Positions 34,744 through 44,001 of a stretch of DNA of 64,000 bases are shown in pieces. This stretch comes from CAWDMC01 sp963803295 (GTDB lineage: Bacteria; Acidobacteriota; Terriglobia; UBA7540). The stretch lies in contig CAWDMC010000023.1 of NCBI GenBank assembly GCA_963803295.1, positions 1 to 64,000 on the forward strand, written 5' to 3'. A model generated the notes under the pieces. That model searched no databases. It was not told the origin of the DNA and saw only the letters and a program-made list of their open reading frames with translations. How positions within the stretch are numbered: position 1 is the first letter of the stretch; the number at the start of each line of letters is the position of its first letter. The position numbers were made by a program, and so were the translations under genes.

Positions 34744-36720
34744 ATGTTCACTCACTTCTATGGAATGCGTGAGCAACCTTTTGGTGTAACGCCCGATCCG
34801 CGGTTTACCTATCTGACGCCCGCGCATCGCGAAGCGTTCGCTTCGTTGCTCTATGGGATTGAGGCAGGCCGGGGGTTCATGGCTCTTGTCGCGCCGCCCG
34901 GCTTGGGTAAGACATGCCTGCTCTTTCAGCTCATGAATAGGTTGCGGGAGTCAGCTCTTACAGCGTTTCTCTTTCAAACTCAGGTGAACTTGCTAGGTTT
35001 CCTGCGAAATGTTCTCTTAGACCTCGACATTGAGCCTGCCGGTTATGATTTGAGCGATCTGCAGAAGCAACTGATCGATGTGCTAATCGGTCAAACGCCA
35101 TCCGGTAAGCGGTTTGTGCTGGTCATTGATGAGGCGCAGAACCTGGACGCCTCGCTCCTGGAGTCGATTAGAATACTCTCGAATTTCGAGACGCCGCGGT
35201 CGAAGCTGATGCAAATCGTTATTGCTGGTCAACCGGAGCTTGCCGACAAACTGTTAAGTCCCCAACTCCGCCAACTGCGCCAGCGGATCTCGATTCTCGC
35301 TCATCTGCCCCCGCTTGGTACTGCGGAGGTAGGCAAGTACGTGGATCACCGGCTCCGAATTGCCGGTTACAGTGGTGATCGGTTATTCACGGCAGAGGCG
35401 CTGGCGCTTATTGCTAGAGAGAGCCATGGCGTTCCCCGAAATATTAACAACCTTTGCTTCCATGCCTTGTCTCTGGGCTACGCGAACGGGCGCAAGAGAA
35501 TCGATCGCTCCTGTCTACGGGAAGTCTTGGCCGACTTGAATTTGGAGCGCTTGAAGTCCGAAAGAACGTTGAAAACGGCGGCGAATCCGTCCAATCCGGG
35601 ATGCGCTGGTCCGCATGCGGCCGACTCAGCCTCAGCGAGAGTGCTGGAAAATGTGCGGATTACACCGGGGCACAGCACCGTAAGCGGCGCAGAGACTGAG
35701 GCCGAGTCAGTGTTACATGATCGTGATCGTGGAGACGGGCAGGTGGTGGTTTCGGGGGGGGGCAATAGAAGGCTCCGGATCGCCGCCGCGGTTGCCCTCG
35801 TCGCTCTGCTGTGCGGAATTCTTTGGAGTAGCTCCTCGGCCAGATCGAAATTGGCACCGATTGGACATTTCGTGGTGTCAGCAAGTTCGGATGCGAGGCA
35901 AAAAGTTCTTGCGGAGGTGGGCGCCGGCTCTAGGCAAACGGGGCCTCTTTTAGACTCGGTAGACGCCGTCAAGAAGCCCGGCGACCACGCTCTTGACCTT
36001 CCGGTCAAAGGAGTTGCATCTCCGCACGCTGGCAATGCTGACTCGATCCAGGCTGAGATGACGGATCGGCAATCCGCCACTCAGGGTAACGATGGCCTTT
36101 CGAAAAGGCCGCAGGGTTCGTCAGCGATGCGCAATTCCTCCGGAAGGATAAGCACCGCTGTAATGAGCGCTCACCGACCATTGCGAACCTCGAAGGTCGC
36201 GTCTAGGGCTGGAACTGCGGCATTGGAACCTATTGCCAAATCCGGTGCCAAAGGGACCGCGATGAATGTCAATGACCGGAGATCCTCTAGACGGGCAAGA
36301 CCGCGACCGCGCACGTTTTCTCCGGTTCGCAGCACCTATGATGTTTCCGATACGGAGGAAGCCCACCCTGCTTCGGCCGGAAGGCAACCGGTGGCGAGCA
36401 CACAAAAGCAATGGGTTGTGGCTAACTTGCGTCAAGCAGACAAAGGCGGGGTGTTTTCAGTGAGAACAGATCCTCCGGGCCTGCAGGTAGCAATCGACGG
36501 AAGCTCCTACGGACCGAGCCCTGTCAGAACCACTTTGGATGTGGGTCGACACACCTACGTTGTCACGGGTCCACCTGGGCGATCGGCCTTCGTGGGCCAG
36601 TTCAAGCTGGACTACGGGGCAATTCTGGGGAAAAGCGTTACGTGGAAGTCGCAAGAAGGCTCACAGCAAGAAGCTTCTCGGTCTCGCTCAGGTGGGGAGA
36701 CAATCAAGGCCAGGCACTGA
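34744..36720 (+). CDS. ExeA/GspA-like AAA ATPase with membrane helix and C-terminal PEGA domain, 658 aa
   Basis: MFTHFYGMREQPFGVTPDPR is the standard start of ExeA-type ATPases and of the ATPase linked to EPS/PEP-CTERM loci. Walker A APPGLGKT is at about residues 50-57, and Walker B FVLVIDEAQ at about 124-131. A polar linker leads to one membrane helix at about 344-362 (RIAAAVALVALLCGILW). A long Ser/Arg-rich segment ends in a PEGA domain (about 569-640: FSVRTDPPGLQVAIDGSSYG…). It probably couples cytoplasmic ATP hydrolysis to assembly at the envelope. The stop overlaps the ribosome site of the next gene. Confidence 0.85.
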   Translation: MFTHFYGMREQPFGVTPDPRFTYLTPAHREAFASLLYGIEAGRGFMALVAPPGLGKTCLLFQLMNRLRESALTAFLFQTQVNLLGFLRNVLLDLDIEPAGYDLSDLQKQLIDVLIGQTPSGKRFVLVIDEAQNLDASLLESIRILSNFETPRSKLMQIVIAGQPELADKLLSPQLRQLRQRISILAHLPPLGTAEVGKYVDHRLRIAGYSGDRLFTAEALALIARESHGVPRNINNLCFHALSLGYANGRKRIDRSCLREVLADLNLERLKSERTLKTAANPSNPGCAGPHAADSASARVLENVRITPGHSTVSGAETEAESVLHDRDRGDGQVVVSGGGNRRLRIAAAVALVALLCGILWSSSSARSKLAPIGHFVVSASSDARQKVLAEVGAGSRQTGPLLDSVDAVKKPGDHALDLPVKGVASPHAGNADSIQAEMTDRQSATQGNDGLSKRPQGSSAMRNSSGRISTAVMSAHRPLRTSKVASRAGTAALEPIAKSGAKGTAMNVNDRRSSRRARPRPRTFSPVRSTYDVSDTEEAHPASAGRQPVASTQKQWVVANLRQADKGGVFSVRTDPPGLQVAIDGSSYGPSPVRTTLDVGRHTYVVTGPPGRSAFVGQFKLDYGAILGKSVTWKSQEGSQQEASRSRSGGETIKARH

Positions 36721-36730
36721 GGAGTACGAC

Positions 36731-37471
36731 TTGAGCAAAAACCTCCAAGTAATAGAGGGTGCTTCAATAGAACAGCAAGGTGGGAACAATTTCAGATCCT
36801 CACCTTCGCCAACTTATGAAATGCGTCGGGTGTCAGACGCCCGTCGGTTATATCGAGAAGAACTCGTGAAACTTGTTCAACGGGTCTTCCTATTGCCCCG
36901 GCAGAGCTCCCCCAAAATGGTGGTCTTTGTGGGTGCTGAAGCGGGAATTGGATGCACTTCTATTTGTGCGGGGACCGGAGAGGCCCTAGCCGCGCAGCTC
37001 GGAGCGCCCGTCTGTTTGGTTGATGCGAATCTACGCCATCCCACACTCCATGAAAGCTTCTTCGTTGATACCCACTTTGGATTAAGTGACGCACTGCTCA
37101 GTTCGGAGCCGATCCGATCCTTCGTTACGAAGATTGGTGGTGACAATCTCTGGTTATTATCGAGTGGATCGAAGGCGGCACGGGTGGCAGGTTCGTTGAC
37201 CACGAATCGTCTCGGTTCACGGTTCGAGGAGCTACGCGATCAGTTTGCCTACATTCTGATCGATTCGCCTGCAATCAATCTTCATGCCGATGCCATCCCA
37301 TTGGGCCAGTTAGCGGATGGAGTCATATTAGTTTTGCAATCCAACTCGCCGCGCAGGGAAGCGGCGCGAAGCGCGAGGATAACCCTGCAATCAGCTCAAA
37401 TTCCAGTTCTCGGTGCAATCTCGAACAAACGGACGTTTCCTATTCCTCAGTTCATTTATGACTGGCTCTAG
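36731..37471 (+). CDS. CpsD/CapB-like ParA-superfamily protein lacking the P-loop Lys (copy 1), 246 aa
   Basis: A ttg start at 36731 is preceded by ggag (36721-36724); the frame is open farther upstream but overlaps the ATPase gene by about 180 bp. The protein resembles cytoplasmic BY-kinase domains: VVFVGAEAGIGCTSICAG at about 64-81, VCLVDANLRHP, YILIDSPAINL and the C-terminal PIPQFIYDWL. The usual G-x-G-K-[ST] lysine is Cys at about 75 (G-I-G-C-T). There is no C-terminal Tyr cluster, only a single Tyr. ATP binding and autophosphorylation are therefore doubtful. It may act as a scaffold or regulator for the Wzz protein. Confidence 0.8.
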   Translation: MSKNLQVIEGASIEQQGGNNFRSSPSPTYEMRRVSDARRLYREELVKLVQRVFLLPRQSSPKMVVFVGAEAGIGCTSICAGTGEALAAQLGAPVCLVDANLRHPTLHESFFVDTHFGLSDALLSSEPIRSFVTKIGGDNLWLLSSGSKAARVAGSLTTNRLGSRFEELRDQFAYILIDSPAINLHADAIPLGQLADGVILVLQSNSPRREAARSARITLQSAQIPVLGAISNKRTFPIPQFIYDWL

Positions 37472-37767
37472 TCTTAGCTAACTGGCGTAGCCGCTGATCT
37501 CAAACCACAAGGGTTGCGAGAATCGGCTGAAACAAGATCAAGACTCTCGTCAAACGTGCCTCGTCCAACCGCGAGACCTAGTTGCCAAGGTCAGCCCGGT
37601 AGGTTATGCGGGGCGACAGCGGGTTCCGGCCTGGGACTCACAGGGCGGAGCTTTCGAAAAAACTGGATGCGGAAACAACCCGATCGAACCTTCTGCCTTA
37701 TCGAGGCTTGTCGAACCTGTTTTGAATCACAGTCTGCAACGCAGGCTAGTCTAAGTGGGGTTTGAAG
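37472..37767. other. Short spacer before the sugar transferase gene, nothing recognised
   Basis: About 296 bases. A frame at 37514-37765 has no family-like content and poor start context. No promoter recognised. Confidence 0.3.
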
Positions 37768-39207
37768 ATGCGCGCCACACGTAGCCAAATGCTCTTGACG
37801 GCTCTTAAGGTCCTTGACGTCATACTTATGAGCCTCTCCTTTCTGGCGGCCGCGGTGTTGGTCTTTCACATCAGCGGGGCTATTTCGTTCACGCACTTTT
37901 TCTCCATGCGAATTAAGATACAGAATTTCATTCTATTTTCAGGCCTCGTCGTGGTTTGGCACCTCACCTTCTCCTTTCTTGGCCTGTACCGGTCACAATT
38001 GCTGACGCCAGGCCCTGCTCGCCTAGCCGACTCGGTCGCGGCAACTTCCGTTGCTACATTGTGTACCGGACTGGCTAAGCTTCTTTTCACGATCAGGATG
38101 GTAAATCCAATATTTTTGGTTGTCCTGTGGGCCGCCAGCAGCGTTACCGTGCTTTCAAGCAGGTTTCTGGTCAGATTCCTTCTGGCGAGGATCCGCCGCG
38201 CCAGCGGAAATGTCCGCTTCGCCTTGGTTGTTGGCACGAACCCTCGGACAATAGCCTTTACCCAAAAGGTTGAAGCGAGACCCGAATATGGATATAGGAT
38301 AATTGGTTTTGCTGACAACCAATGGAGTGGGTTGGAGGAGTTCAACCGGACTAAGTACTCCCTGGTCTGCGACTTGGACCATCTGACCGGCTTTGTCCGA
38401 AACACAGTAATCGACGAAGTCGTTATTGGATTGCCCCTAGCGTCACACTATCTCCAAGCCTCTCGTATTGCTGCTCTGTGTGAAGTGCAGGGAATAATGG
38501 TGCGGTTCCTGCCCAGCCTGTTTAGTATGAAACTGGCCCGGTCAAGAGCTGAGGACTTTGAGGGCGATTCGCTACTTACCCTATACACGGGTCCTACGGA
38601 CGGCTGGCCGGTGCTGGCAAAACGTATTTGGGATCTTGGTCTCGCGTCGGTACTTACAGTTTTGCTAGCTCCAGTAATCTTGGCAGCAGCGGTCCTAATC
38701 AAACTGACCTCTGAAGGGCCGGTTCTGTTCACGCAAGAGAGATTAGGCCTTAACAAGAGAAAGTTCCGGATCTATAAGTTCCGGACGATGGTGGTCGACG
38801 CGGAACGTAGACTCGGCGCCCTGGAACATCTGAATGAAGTGAACGGACCGGTCTTCAAAATCAAGAATGATCCGCGTATCACTACGGTGGGAAAAATCCT
38901 GAGGAAGACGAGTATCGATGAACTACCCCAGTTGTTCAACGTGCTGAAAGGGGATATGAGCATGGTGGGTCCACGTCCACTACCGGTCAGAGACTACGAA
39001 GGATTTGGTGAGGACTGGCACCGCCGACGATTCAGCGTCCGTCCTGGGATTACCTGTCTTTGGCAAGTCTCTGGTAGAAGCTCAATCGGCTTTGACAAGT
39101 GGATGGAGTTGGATATGCAGTACATCGATGAATGGTCGCTTTGGCTAGATCTCAAGATACTGGCAGGAACGATCCCTGCCGTCTTAAAGGGCTCTGGCGC
39201 GGCATAA
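37768..39207 (+). CDS. Undecaprenyl-phosphate sugar phosphotransferase (WbaP/WcaJ type), 479 aa
   Basis: Four N-terminal membrane helices (for example VLDVILMSLSFLAAAVLVFH), then a Rossmann-like domain (FALVVGTNPRTIAFTQKVEA…). The C-terminal bacterial sugar transferase domain begins at about residue 285: KRIWDLGLASVLTVLLAPVI, GPVLFTQERLGLNKRKFRIY-KFRTM, SIDELPQLFNVLKGDMSMVG-PRPLP and PGITCLWQVSGR. It moves a hexose-1-phosphate to undecaprenyl phosphate, the first step of EPS repeat-unit synthesis at the inner membrane. atg 37768 is preferred over the ttg six bases earlier. Confidence 0.92.
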   Translation: MRATRSQMLLTALKVLDVILMSLSFLAAAVLVFHISGAISFTHFFSMRIKIQNFILFSGLVVVWHLTFSFLGLYRSQLLTPGPARLADSVAATSVATLCTGLAKLLFTIRMVNPIFLVVLWAASSVTVLSSRFLVRFLLARIRRASGNVRFALVVGTNPRTIAFTQKVEARPEYGYRIIGFADNQWSGLEEFNRTKYSLVCDLDHLTGFVRNTVIDEVVIGLPLASHYLQASRIAALCEVQGIMVRFLPSLFSMKLARSRAEDFEGDSLLTLYTGPTDGWPVLAKRIWDLGLASVLTVLLAPVILAAAVLIKLTSEGPVLFTQERLGLNKRKFRIYKFRTMVVDAERRLGALEHLNEVNGPVFKIKNDPRITTVGKILRKTSIDELPQLFNVLKGDMSMVGPRPLPVRDYEGFGEDWHRRRFSVRPGITCLWQVSGRSSIGFDKWMELDMQYIDEWSLWLDLKILAGTIPAVLKGSGAA

Positions 39208-39282
39208 ATTTATGGCATGCATGAATAATAGAGAAGAACTGGCGGTGGTATCGCAGTGCATCCAGGAGTGGGGTAGACACCC

Positions 39283-40071
39283 ATGGGTAATCTCAAAGCA
39301 CCTAGTAGGGGCGCGACGGCCGATTCCTTTCGAGTGTTGAACGTTCGTGTCAATGCGGTCCAAATTCCCGATGTCCTAACTCTCATGGAAAGCTGGATTC
39401 ACGAGCGCGCAACCGGGAATTACGTTGCCGTCACCGGTATGCACGGAGTCATGGAGGCGCAACAGAACCATAATTTTCGAAGCGCACTCGAGGGGGCAAG
39501 TCTGGTTGTGCCGGACGGCATGCCACTTGTCTGGTTAGGAAGATGGCATAACTTCAAACTGCGACGCCGCGTCTACGGCCCTGAGCTTATGGAGACATTT
39601 TGCCGCACGACGGGCGCGCGGTACCGACACTTTTTTTATGGTGGCGCCGCCGGGGTCGCCAATCGGCTTGCTGACGTCCTGCGTCAAAGATACGGCATTC
39701 AAGTGGCGGGAACCCACTGCCCTCCCTTTAGGCATCTGACTCTATTGGAGGAAAAGGAGGTTCTGGCCACGATTCGTGCTTCGGCTGCCGACGTTTTGTG
39801 GGTCGGACTAAGTACCCCGAAACAGGAGTCCTGGATGGCGGAATATCGGGACCGTGTGGGAGTTCCTGTCATGATAGGAGTCGGTGCCGCTTTCGACTTC
39901 TTCACGGGAAGGATCAAGCAGGCTCCAGCCTGGATGCGTGAGCGCGGACTAGAGTGGTCCTTTAGACTCTTTAGTGAACCCCAAAGGCTTTGGCGCCGGT
40001 ATCTTTTGCACGGTTCCAGGTTTGTTTGGAACGTCGCCCTGGAAATGTGTGGAATCAGAAAATTCACTTAG
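39283..40071 (+). CDS. WecG/TagA/CpsF family glycosyltransferase (GT26), 262 aa
   Basis: NVRVNAVQIPDVLTLMESWI, then the active-site area NYVAVTGMHGVMEAQQNHNF, LVVPDGMPLVWLGRW, and RYRHFFYGGAAGVANRLADV. The C-terminal part is LWVGLSTPKQESWMAEYRDR, MIGVGAAFDFFTGRIKQAPA-WMRERGLEWSFRLFSEP, all landmarks of the family. It adds the second sugar (usually N-acetylmannosamine or glucose type) to the lipid-linked intermediate. The gene follows the sugar transferase after 75 bp. Confidence 0.92.
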   Translation: MGNLKAPSRGATADSFRVLNVRVNAVQIPDVLTLMESWIHERATGNYVAVTGMHGVMEAQQNHNFRSALEGASLVVPDGMPLVWLGRWHNFKLRRRVYGPELMETFCRTTGARYRHFFYGGAAGVANRLADVLRQRYGIQVAGTHCPPFRHLTLLEEKEVLATIRASAADVLWVGLSTPKQESWMAEYRDRVGVPVMIGVGAAFDFFTGRIKQAPAWMRERGLEWSFRLFSEPQRLWRRYLLHGSRFVWNVALEMCGIRKFT

Positions 40072-40133
40072 CACAACAGGTGGGAGGATCGTGTTTTGGA
40101 ACCGCAGAAGCATGGTTAATAACTCACTGATGC

Positions 40134-40162
40134 TTGACAGTGCGTCTTGAGGAGTTCATAAT
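40134..40162 (+). promoter_or_regulatory. Sigma70-type promoter ahead of the Wza/Wzz operon
   Basis: TTGACA (40134-40139), 17-bp spacer, CATAAT (40157-40162): five of six -10 positions match. The next start codon is about 490 bp away, so transcripts from it would carry a long leader. The 40072-40653 gap holds no gene. Confidence 0.6.
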
Positions 40163-40588
40163 ACAACAAAACTACAAAGGGCAGTTATTTGGGTCTTCGA
40201 ATAAAGGGCCTTCCTTAGATCGCGGCCTTAAAAATTTAGTTCTCTGCGGCGAGAATTGATTTGGATTTCTTCTGGAAAGAGCTATCGGCGGTTCTGGAGC
40301 GATATTTGCCATAACTTCTTAAGATATTCGCGGTCTGCCCGGTTTAGGAAGCCGCTTGGCTAATCCGCAGCTAACCTCCAGCCGGTCGTTAGAGGGCGCT
40401 CCGACTGCAGATGTGGGTAAGTTAAGGTGAGGTTCCACTCGGTCGTTTTCGTTGTAGGGCGGCCTGAAGAATTGGGAGTGAGAGAGTGCTCTTTGCCGAC
40501 GCTATTTCCCGGGTCAAGATTTTCTTTCTATATAGTGTCTTTATAGGGTCTTCTTTGCCGAGGGAATCGATTCGCGGCACATTGCTAC

Positions 40589-40621
40589 CGGTTTACCGCG
40601 GTGACCGAAAGCGGTAAACCG
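40589..40621 (+). promoter_or_regulatory. Perfect 11-bp hairpin in the leader of the export gene
   Basis: cggtttaccgc (40589-40599), an 11-base loop, gcggtaaaccg (40611-40621). It is 20 bp before the ribosome site (ggagg, 40641-40645). It could be an operator, a leader attenuator or a protein-binding mRNA hairpin. No T-run follows. Confidence 0.5.
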
Positions 40622-40653
40622 CGCGAACCCGAGTCCCCAAGGAGGTTAGGTTG

Positions 40654-41388
40654 ATGTGCGGTACAGCTATGCGACGAATTGGGATTGCGGCTTCTCTAAT
40701 AACTGCGCTCTGCCGTGGTGGATATGCGGCTAAAGACAAACAGGCAACAGAGGCTCCCGACGCCGTGGCGCAAACTCTGTCGCAACAGACTGGTGGCCAG
40801 GACCATCCGCCGCCCGTCCTGCAACGGCGCAATCCTCGTTATGAAATAGCGACCAGCGACGTCATATCGCTGGATTTTCCCTTGACCCCCGAGTTCAATC
40901 AGACTGTCACGGTGCAGCCCGATGGCTTCATCGCACTGCATGGAGTGGGCGACTTGCACGCGGCGGGTCTAACGGTGCCTGAGTTGACTGCGAAGCTGCG
41001 CGAGGCGTATTCCAAAACTTTGCATGACCCGGTCATCAATGTTGATCTGAAGGATTTCCAGAAGCCCTATTTTGTGGCGTTTGGAGAGGTCGGCAAGCCG
41101 GGCCAGTACGACCTACGTGGTGATATCACGGTGGCGCAGGCGCTCGCGATTGCGGGAGGTTTCGTCGCGAGTTCCAAGCATTCCCAGGTCCTGCTCTTCC
41201 GTCGCGTGAATGCCGATTGGGCGGAAGTGAAAAAGGTGGACATGAAGCACATGATTCGAGCGGGCAATCTGAGCGAGGATCTACACCTGCAGCCAGGTGA
41301 CATCCTGTTTGTACCCAAGAATGCTGTCTCGAAGGTAAAACCGTTCATACCCTTTATAAATATCCCGCTTAACCCGGGCACTTTGTAG
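40654..41388 (+). CDS. Polysaccharide export outer-membrane protein (Wza type), 244 aa
   Basis: atg 40654 with ggagg upstream. N-terminal hydrophobic segment (IGIAASLITALCRGGYA) is a signal peptide or lipoprotein leader; a Cys lies near its end. The polysaccharide export (Poly_export) domain is at about residues 65-140: YEIATSDVISLDFPLTPEFN, QTVTVQPDGFIALHGVGDLH, VPELTAKLREAYSK. One SLBB domain follows (FVAFGEVGKPGQYDLRGDIT, VAQALAIAGGF…). It forms the outer-membrane channel of EPS export and is cotranscribed with the Wzz-like gene (32 bp gap). Confidence 0.92.
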   Translation: MCGTAMRRIGIAASLITALCRGGYAAKDKQATEAPDAVAQTLSQQTGGQDHPPPVLQRRNPRYEIATSDVISLDFPLTPEFNQTVTVQPDGFIALHGVGDLHAAGLTVPELTAKLREAYSKTLHDPVINVDLKDFQKPYFVAFGEVGKPGQYDLRGDITVAQALAIAGGFVASSKHSQVLLFRRVNADWAEVKKVDMKHMIRAGNLSEDLHLQPGDILFVPKNAVSKVKPFIPFINIPLNPGTL

Positions 41389-41420
41389 GACTGTTTCTTG
41401 TTTCTGTACAGGAGGTTGTG

Positions 41421-43004
41421 ATGAGCGATAAGGACTTATCGAGTCCCAGCGGCAATGGGTCGCATTCTTATATCACGCTAGAGCCTAGCTTTGGAGCTCC
41501 AAGCGACGCCCGCCTTACGATCACAGCGCGTGATGTGGCGAGGGTTATTTTCCGCCAACGACGACTGGCGGTGATTGCCTTTTTGGGAACCTTTGTAGGG
41601 GCCATCCTCATTGCTGAGCTTGTGATTGCTAACCGTTACCAAGCACAAATGGAGATTCTGGTCAAACAAGAGCGCCGGGACCCTTTAGTGTCACCCGGAC
41701 CCGACGGCGGGGCCCCCTTGGGCAGCAGCATCCCAGAGGAGGTGCTCAATTCAGAAGTGGAACTACTCCAGAGCCAGAACCTTTTGGAACAGGTCGTGGT
41801 GGCAACGGGCCTGGACCAAAATAAGGGCTTCTGGGGACGGCTTCTCGAATCATCGGACCCGCAGATCCGACGGGCAAAGGCCGTGCAGCGCTTGGGAAAA
41901 AAGCTCGATATCGAACCCGTCAAGAAGACCAACCTGATCCAGGTATCTTACGCCACCTCGGACCCCAAGCTTGCGGCTGGGGTGCTCAGGAGCTTGGCCG
42001 AGCTTTATTTGAAGAAGCACGTCGAAGTGAACCGTTCTCCAGGAACTTTCAACTTCTTCCAACAGCAGGCCACCACATACCGGGAGAAACTCGGCGATGC
42101 GGAGGCGCGTCTGGCTAGTTTCAGCCGTGAGCACGAGGCGGCCTCGCCTAGCCTGGAGCGCGACCTGACCGTGCAAAAACTGTCCGAGGCCCTGGCAAAC
42201 CTTCGGCAGATGCAGGCCAATATCGCGGGAAGTGAGTTGCGCATTCGGAACCTAGAAGCGCAGTTGGCTTCTACGCCCGAGCGAACAACCACGCAGATAC
42301 ATACGGCCGACAGCGCCGCGCTGATAGACCAGTTGAAATCCGTCCTGTTAGGCCTGGAGATCAAACGTATAGACCTACTGAAGAAATATTCGCCCACCTA
42401 TCCCTTGGTTCAAGAGGTCGACGAGCAGATCAGCCATACCCGGACCAGCATGGAGGCGGCGCAAAAGGTTCATAGCCATGACCAGACGACCGATAGGGAT
42501 GCTACTCACGAGATGCTAAGGCTGGACTTGGCCAAGGCCAAAGAAGAACTCGCAGCGCTGAAGGCGAGCGCCACTGTAACGGAGTCGACCATTAAGAACT
42601 ACCGTCAGACGTCGGTGAAGCTGCACGGGCAGGCCTTGCAGCAACAGGATCTGGAACGTGAGGCCAAAGCGGACGAAGCCAGCTACTTGCTTTACCTCCG
42701 CAAGCAGGAAGACGCTCGCACGGATGATGAGTTGGACGCCCGAAGAATCCTCAATGTGTCGATCGCAGAGGCTGCCGCGGTTCCAGTGCTACCCTGGTTT
42801 CCCCCCGCGCTGTTCGCAGCTATTGGTGGCCTTCTGGCAGTCGTGGTGGGGTTGGGCTCAGCCTTCATAGCGGATCGCTTGGATCCTTCGTTCCGGACCC
42901 CTGACGAGGTCAGGGAGCTTCTTGACGTGCCCATCCTAGCTTCGCTTTCGAAAAATGGCCACGACGTTCCGATGCGTGTACTGACTGTCGGAACCGACCA
43001 CTAG
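41421..43004 (+). CDS. Wzz/GNVR chain-length determinant protein, 527 aa
   Basis: atg 41421 with ggagg at 41411-41415. Two membrane helices: near the N-terminus (LAVIAFLGTFVGAILIAELV) and near the C-terminus (FPPALFAAIGGLLAVVVGLG). The periplasmic region between is a long coiled coil (…LSEALANLRQMQANIAGSEL…). The end …LDPSFRTPDEVRELLDVPIL… is the GumC/Wzz juxtamembrane segment. No cytoplasmic kinase is fused, so the separate CpsD-like proteins may be the partners. It sets polymer length. Confidence 0.9.
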   Translation: MSDKDLSSPSGNGSHSYITLEPSFGAPSDARLTITARDVARVIFRQRRLAVIAFLGTFVGAILIAELVIANRYQAQMEILVKQERRDPLVSPGPDGGAPLGSSIPEEVLNSEVELLQSQNLLEQVVVATGLDQNKGFWGRLLESSDPQIRRAKAVQRLGKKLDIEPVKKTNLIQVSYATSDPKLAAGVLRSLAELYLKKHVEVNRSPGTFNFFQQQATTYREKLGDAEARLASFSREHEAASPSLERDLTVQKLSEALANLRQMQANIAGSELRIRNLEAQLASTPERTTTQIHTADSAALIDQLKSVLLGLEIKRIDLLKKYSPTYPLVQEVDEQISHTRTSMEAAQKVHSHDQTTDRDATHEMLRLDLAKAKEELAALKASATVTESTIKNYRQTSVKLHGQALQQQDLEREAKADEASYLLYLRKQEDARTDDELDARRILNVSIAEAAAVPVLPWFPPALFAAIGGLLAVVVGLGSAFIADRLDPSFRTPDEVRELLDVPILASLSKNGHDVPMRVLTVGTDH

Positions 43005-43219
43005 TTTACGCTTCTGTCAGTAAGACGGCTTTAGGGCACCAGAATCTGGAGGCGTTAGCGCTTTGATTTTCGGTCGCTCCATGCTGCGCAAGCGATTTTG
43101 GGAGGAAGCGATGACCCGCTGAGAGGTCGGCCTGGATCGTTTCATGGGCCGCAACAAGAGAATGAGCATACGACGTTGGCGGTTTATTCGGTAGCAAATG
43201 CACTGGGGAGGGGATTACC

Positions 43220-43954
43220 TTGAGTAGAAACTTTGAAGTCTTGCAACGGGCTGAGCAGGAGCAAGAGCAACCGGTAACGGTCGGCAGGGTGCCGCCCTTG
43301 GTTAGTCTGACGTGGGATTTACAACCGGAGGTGAAGCACGAGGCCATTAAGCTCGTCCACAACATATTCCTTTTGCCGGCCGATGCGCCGCGGAGCGTCG
43401 CCTTTGGCTGTGTGCAACCGGGTGACGGATCCAACTCGATCTGCCTTCACGCCGCCCGAGTGTTGGCAGCTCAAGGTAGGGGGTCCATCTGCCTTGTAGA
43501 TGCGAATGTGAGTGCCCCCTCCCTCCACCTGGCGTTTAGCCTGGAAAATCGGCGGGGGCTTGCTCAGGTAGTTGCCGAGCCCGAGTCCGTTCCCATGCGT
43601 ACCTTCGCACAGCAGATTGACGGAAGTAACCTTTGGGTTCTACCTGTCGGTTCCGTAAATGGCAACTCTCAGATTCTAATCAACTCTGATCGTTTGCGGC
43701 AACGCTTTGCAGACTTACGTGCCGAGTTTGATTACGTTTTGATCGACGCGCCACCGATTAATTTCAGCGCCGACTCGATCGCTCTCGGCCGTTTGTGCGA
43801 GGGGTTTGTTCTGGTTGTGCAATTGAACACGACGCGGCGAGAGGTGGCAAGGAAAGCCAAGGAGTCTCTGGAGGTCGCAGGGGTGCGAGTATTGGGCGCC
43901 GTGTTGAATAATCGCACGTATCCGATTCCGAGGGTCCTGTACCGGATGCTGTAG
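43220..43954 (+). CDS. CpsD/CapB-like ParA-superfamily protein lacking the P-loop Lys (copy 2), 244 aa
   Basis: ttg start at 43220 after ggggagggg. The layout mirrors the copy at 36731: EAIKLVHNIFLLPADAPRSV, AFGCVQPGDGSNSICLHAAR, ICLVDANVSAPSLH, YVLIDAPPINFSADSIALGR and the C-terminal RTYPIPRVLYRML. The P-loop lysine position is Ser (G-D-G-S-N at about 68-72), so ATP binding by the classical P-loop is unlikely. It shares with copy 1 the terminal P-I-P-x-x-x-Y-x-x-L. The protein sits directly behind the Wzz gene. Confidence 0.8.
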   Translation: MSRNFEVLQRAEQEQEQPVTVGRVPPLVSLTWDLQPEVKHEAIKLVHNIFLLPADAPRSVAFGCVQPGDGSNSICLHAARVLAAQGRGSICLVDANVSAPSLHLAFSLENRRGLAQVVAEPESVPMRTFAQQIDGSNLWVLPVGSVNGNSQILINSDRLRQRFADLRAEFDYVLIDAPPINFSADSIALGRLCEGFVLVVQLNTTRREVARKAKESLEVAGVRVLGAVLNNRTYPIPRVLYRML

Positions 43955-44001
43955 CGGGCTGCTGGCCAGCAGTCGAGAAGCACGGAATTGGCGCCCCTAT
44001 A

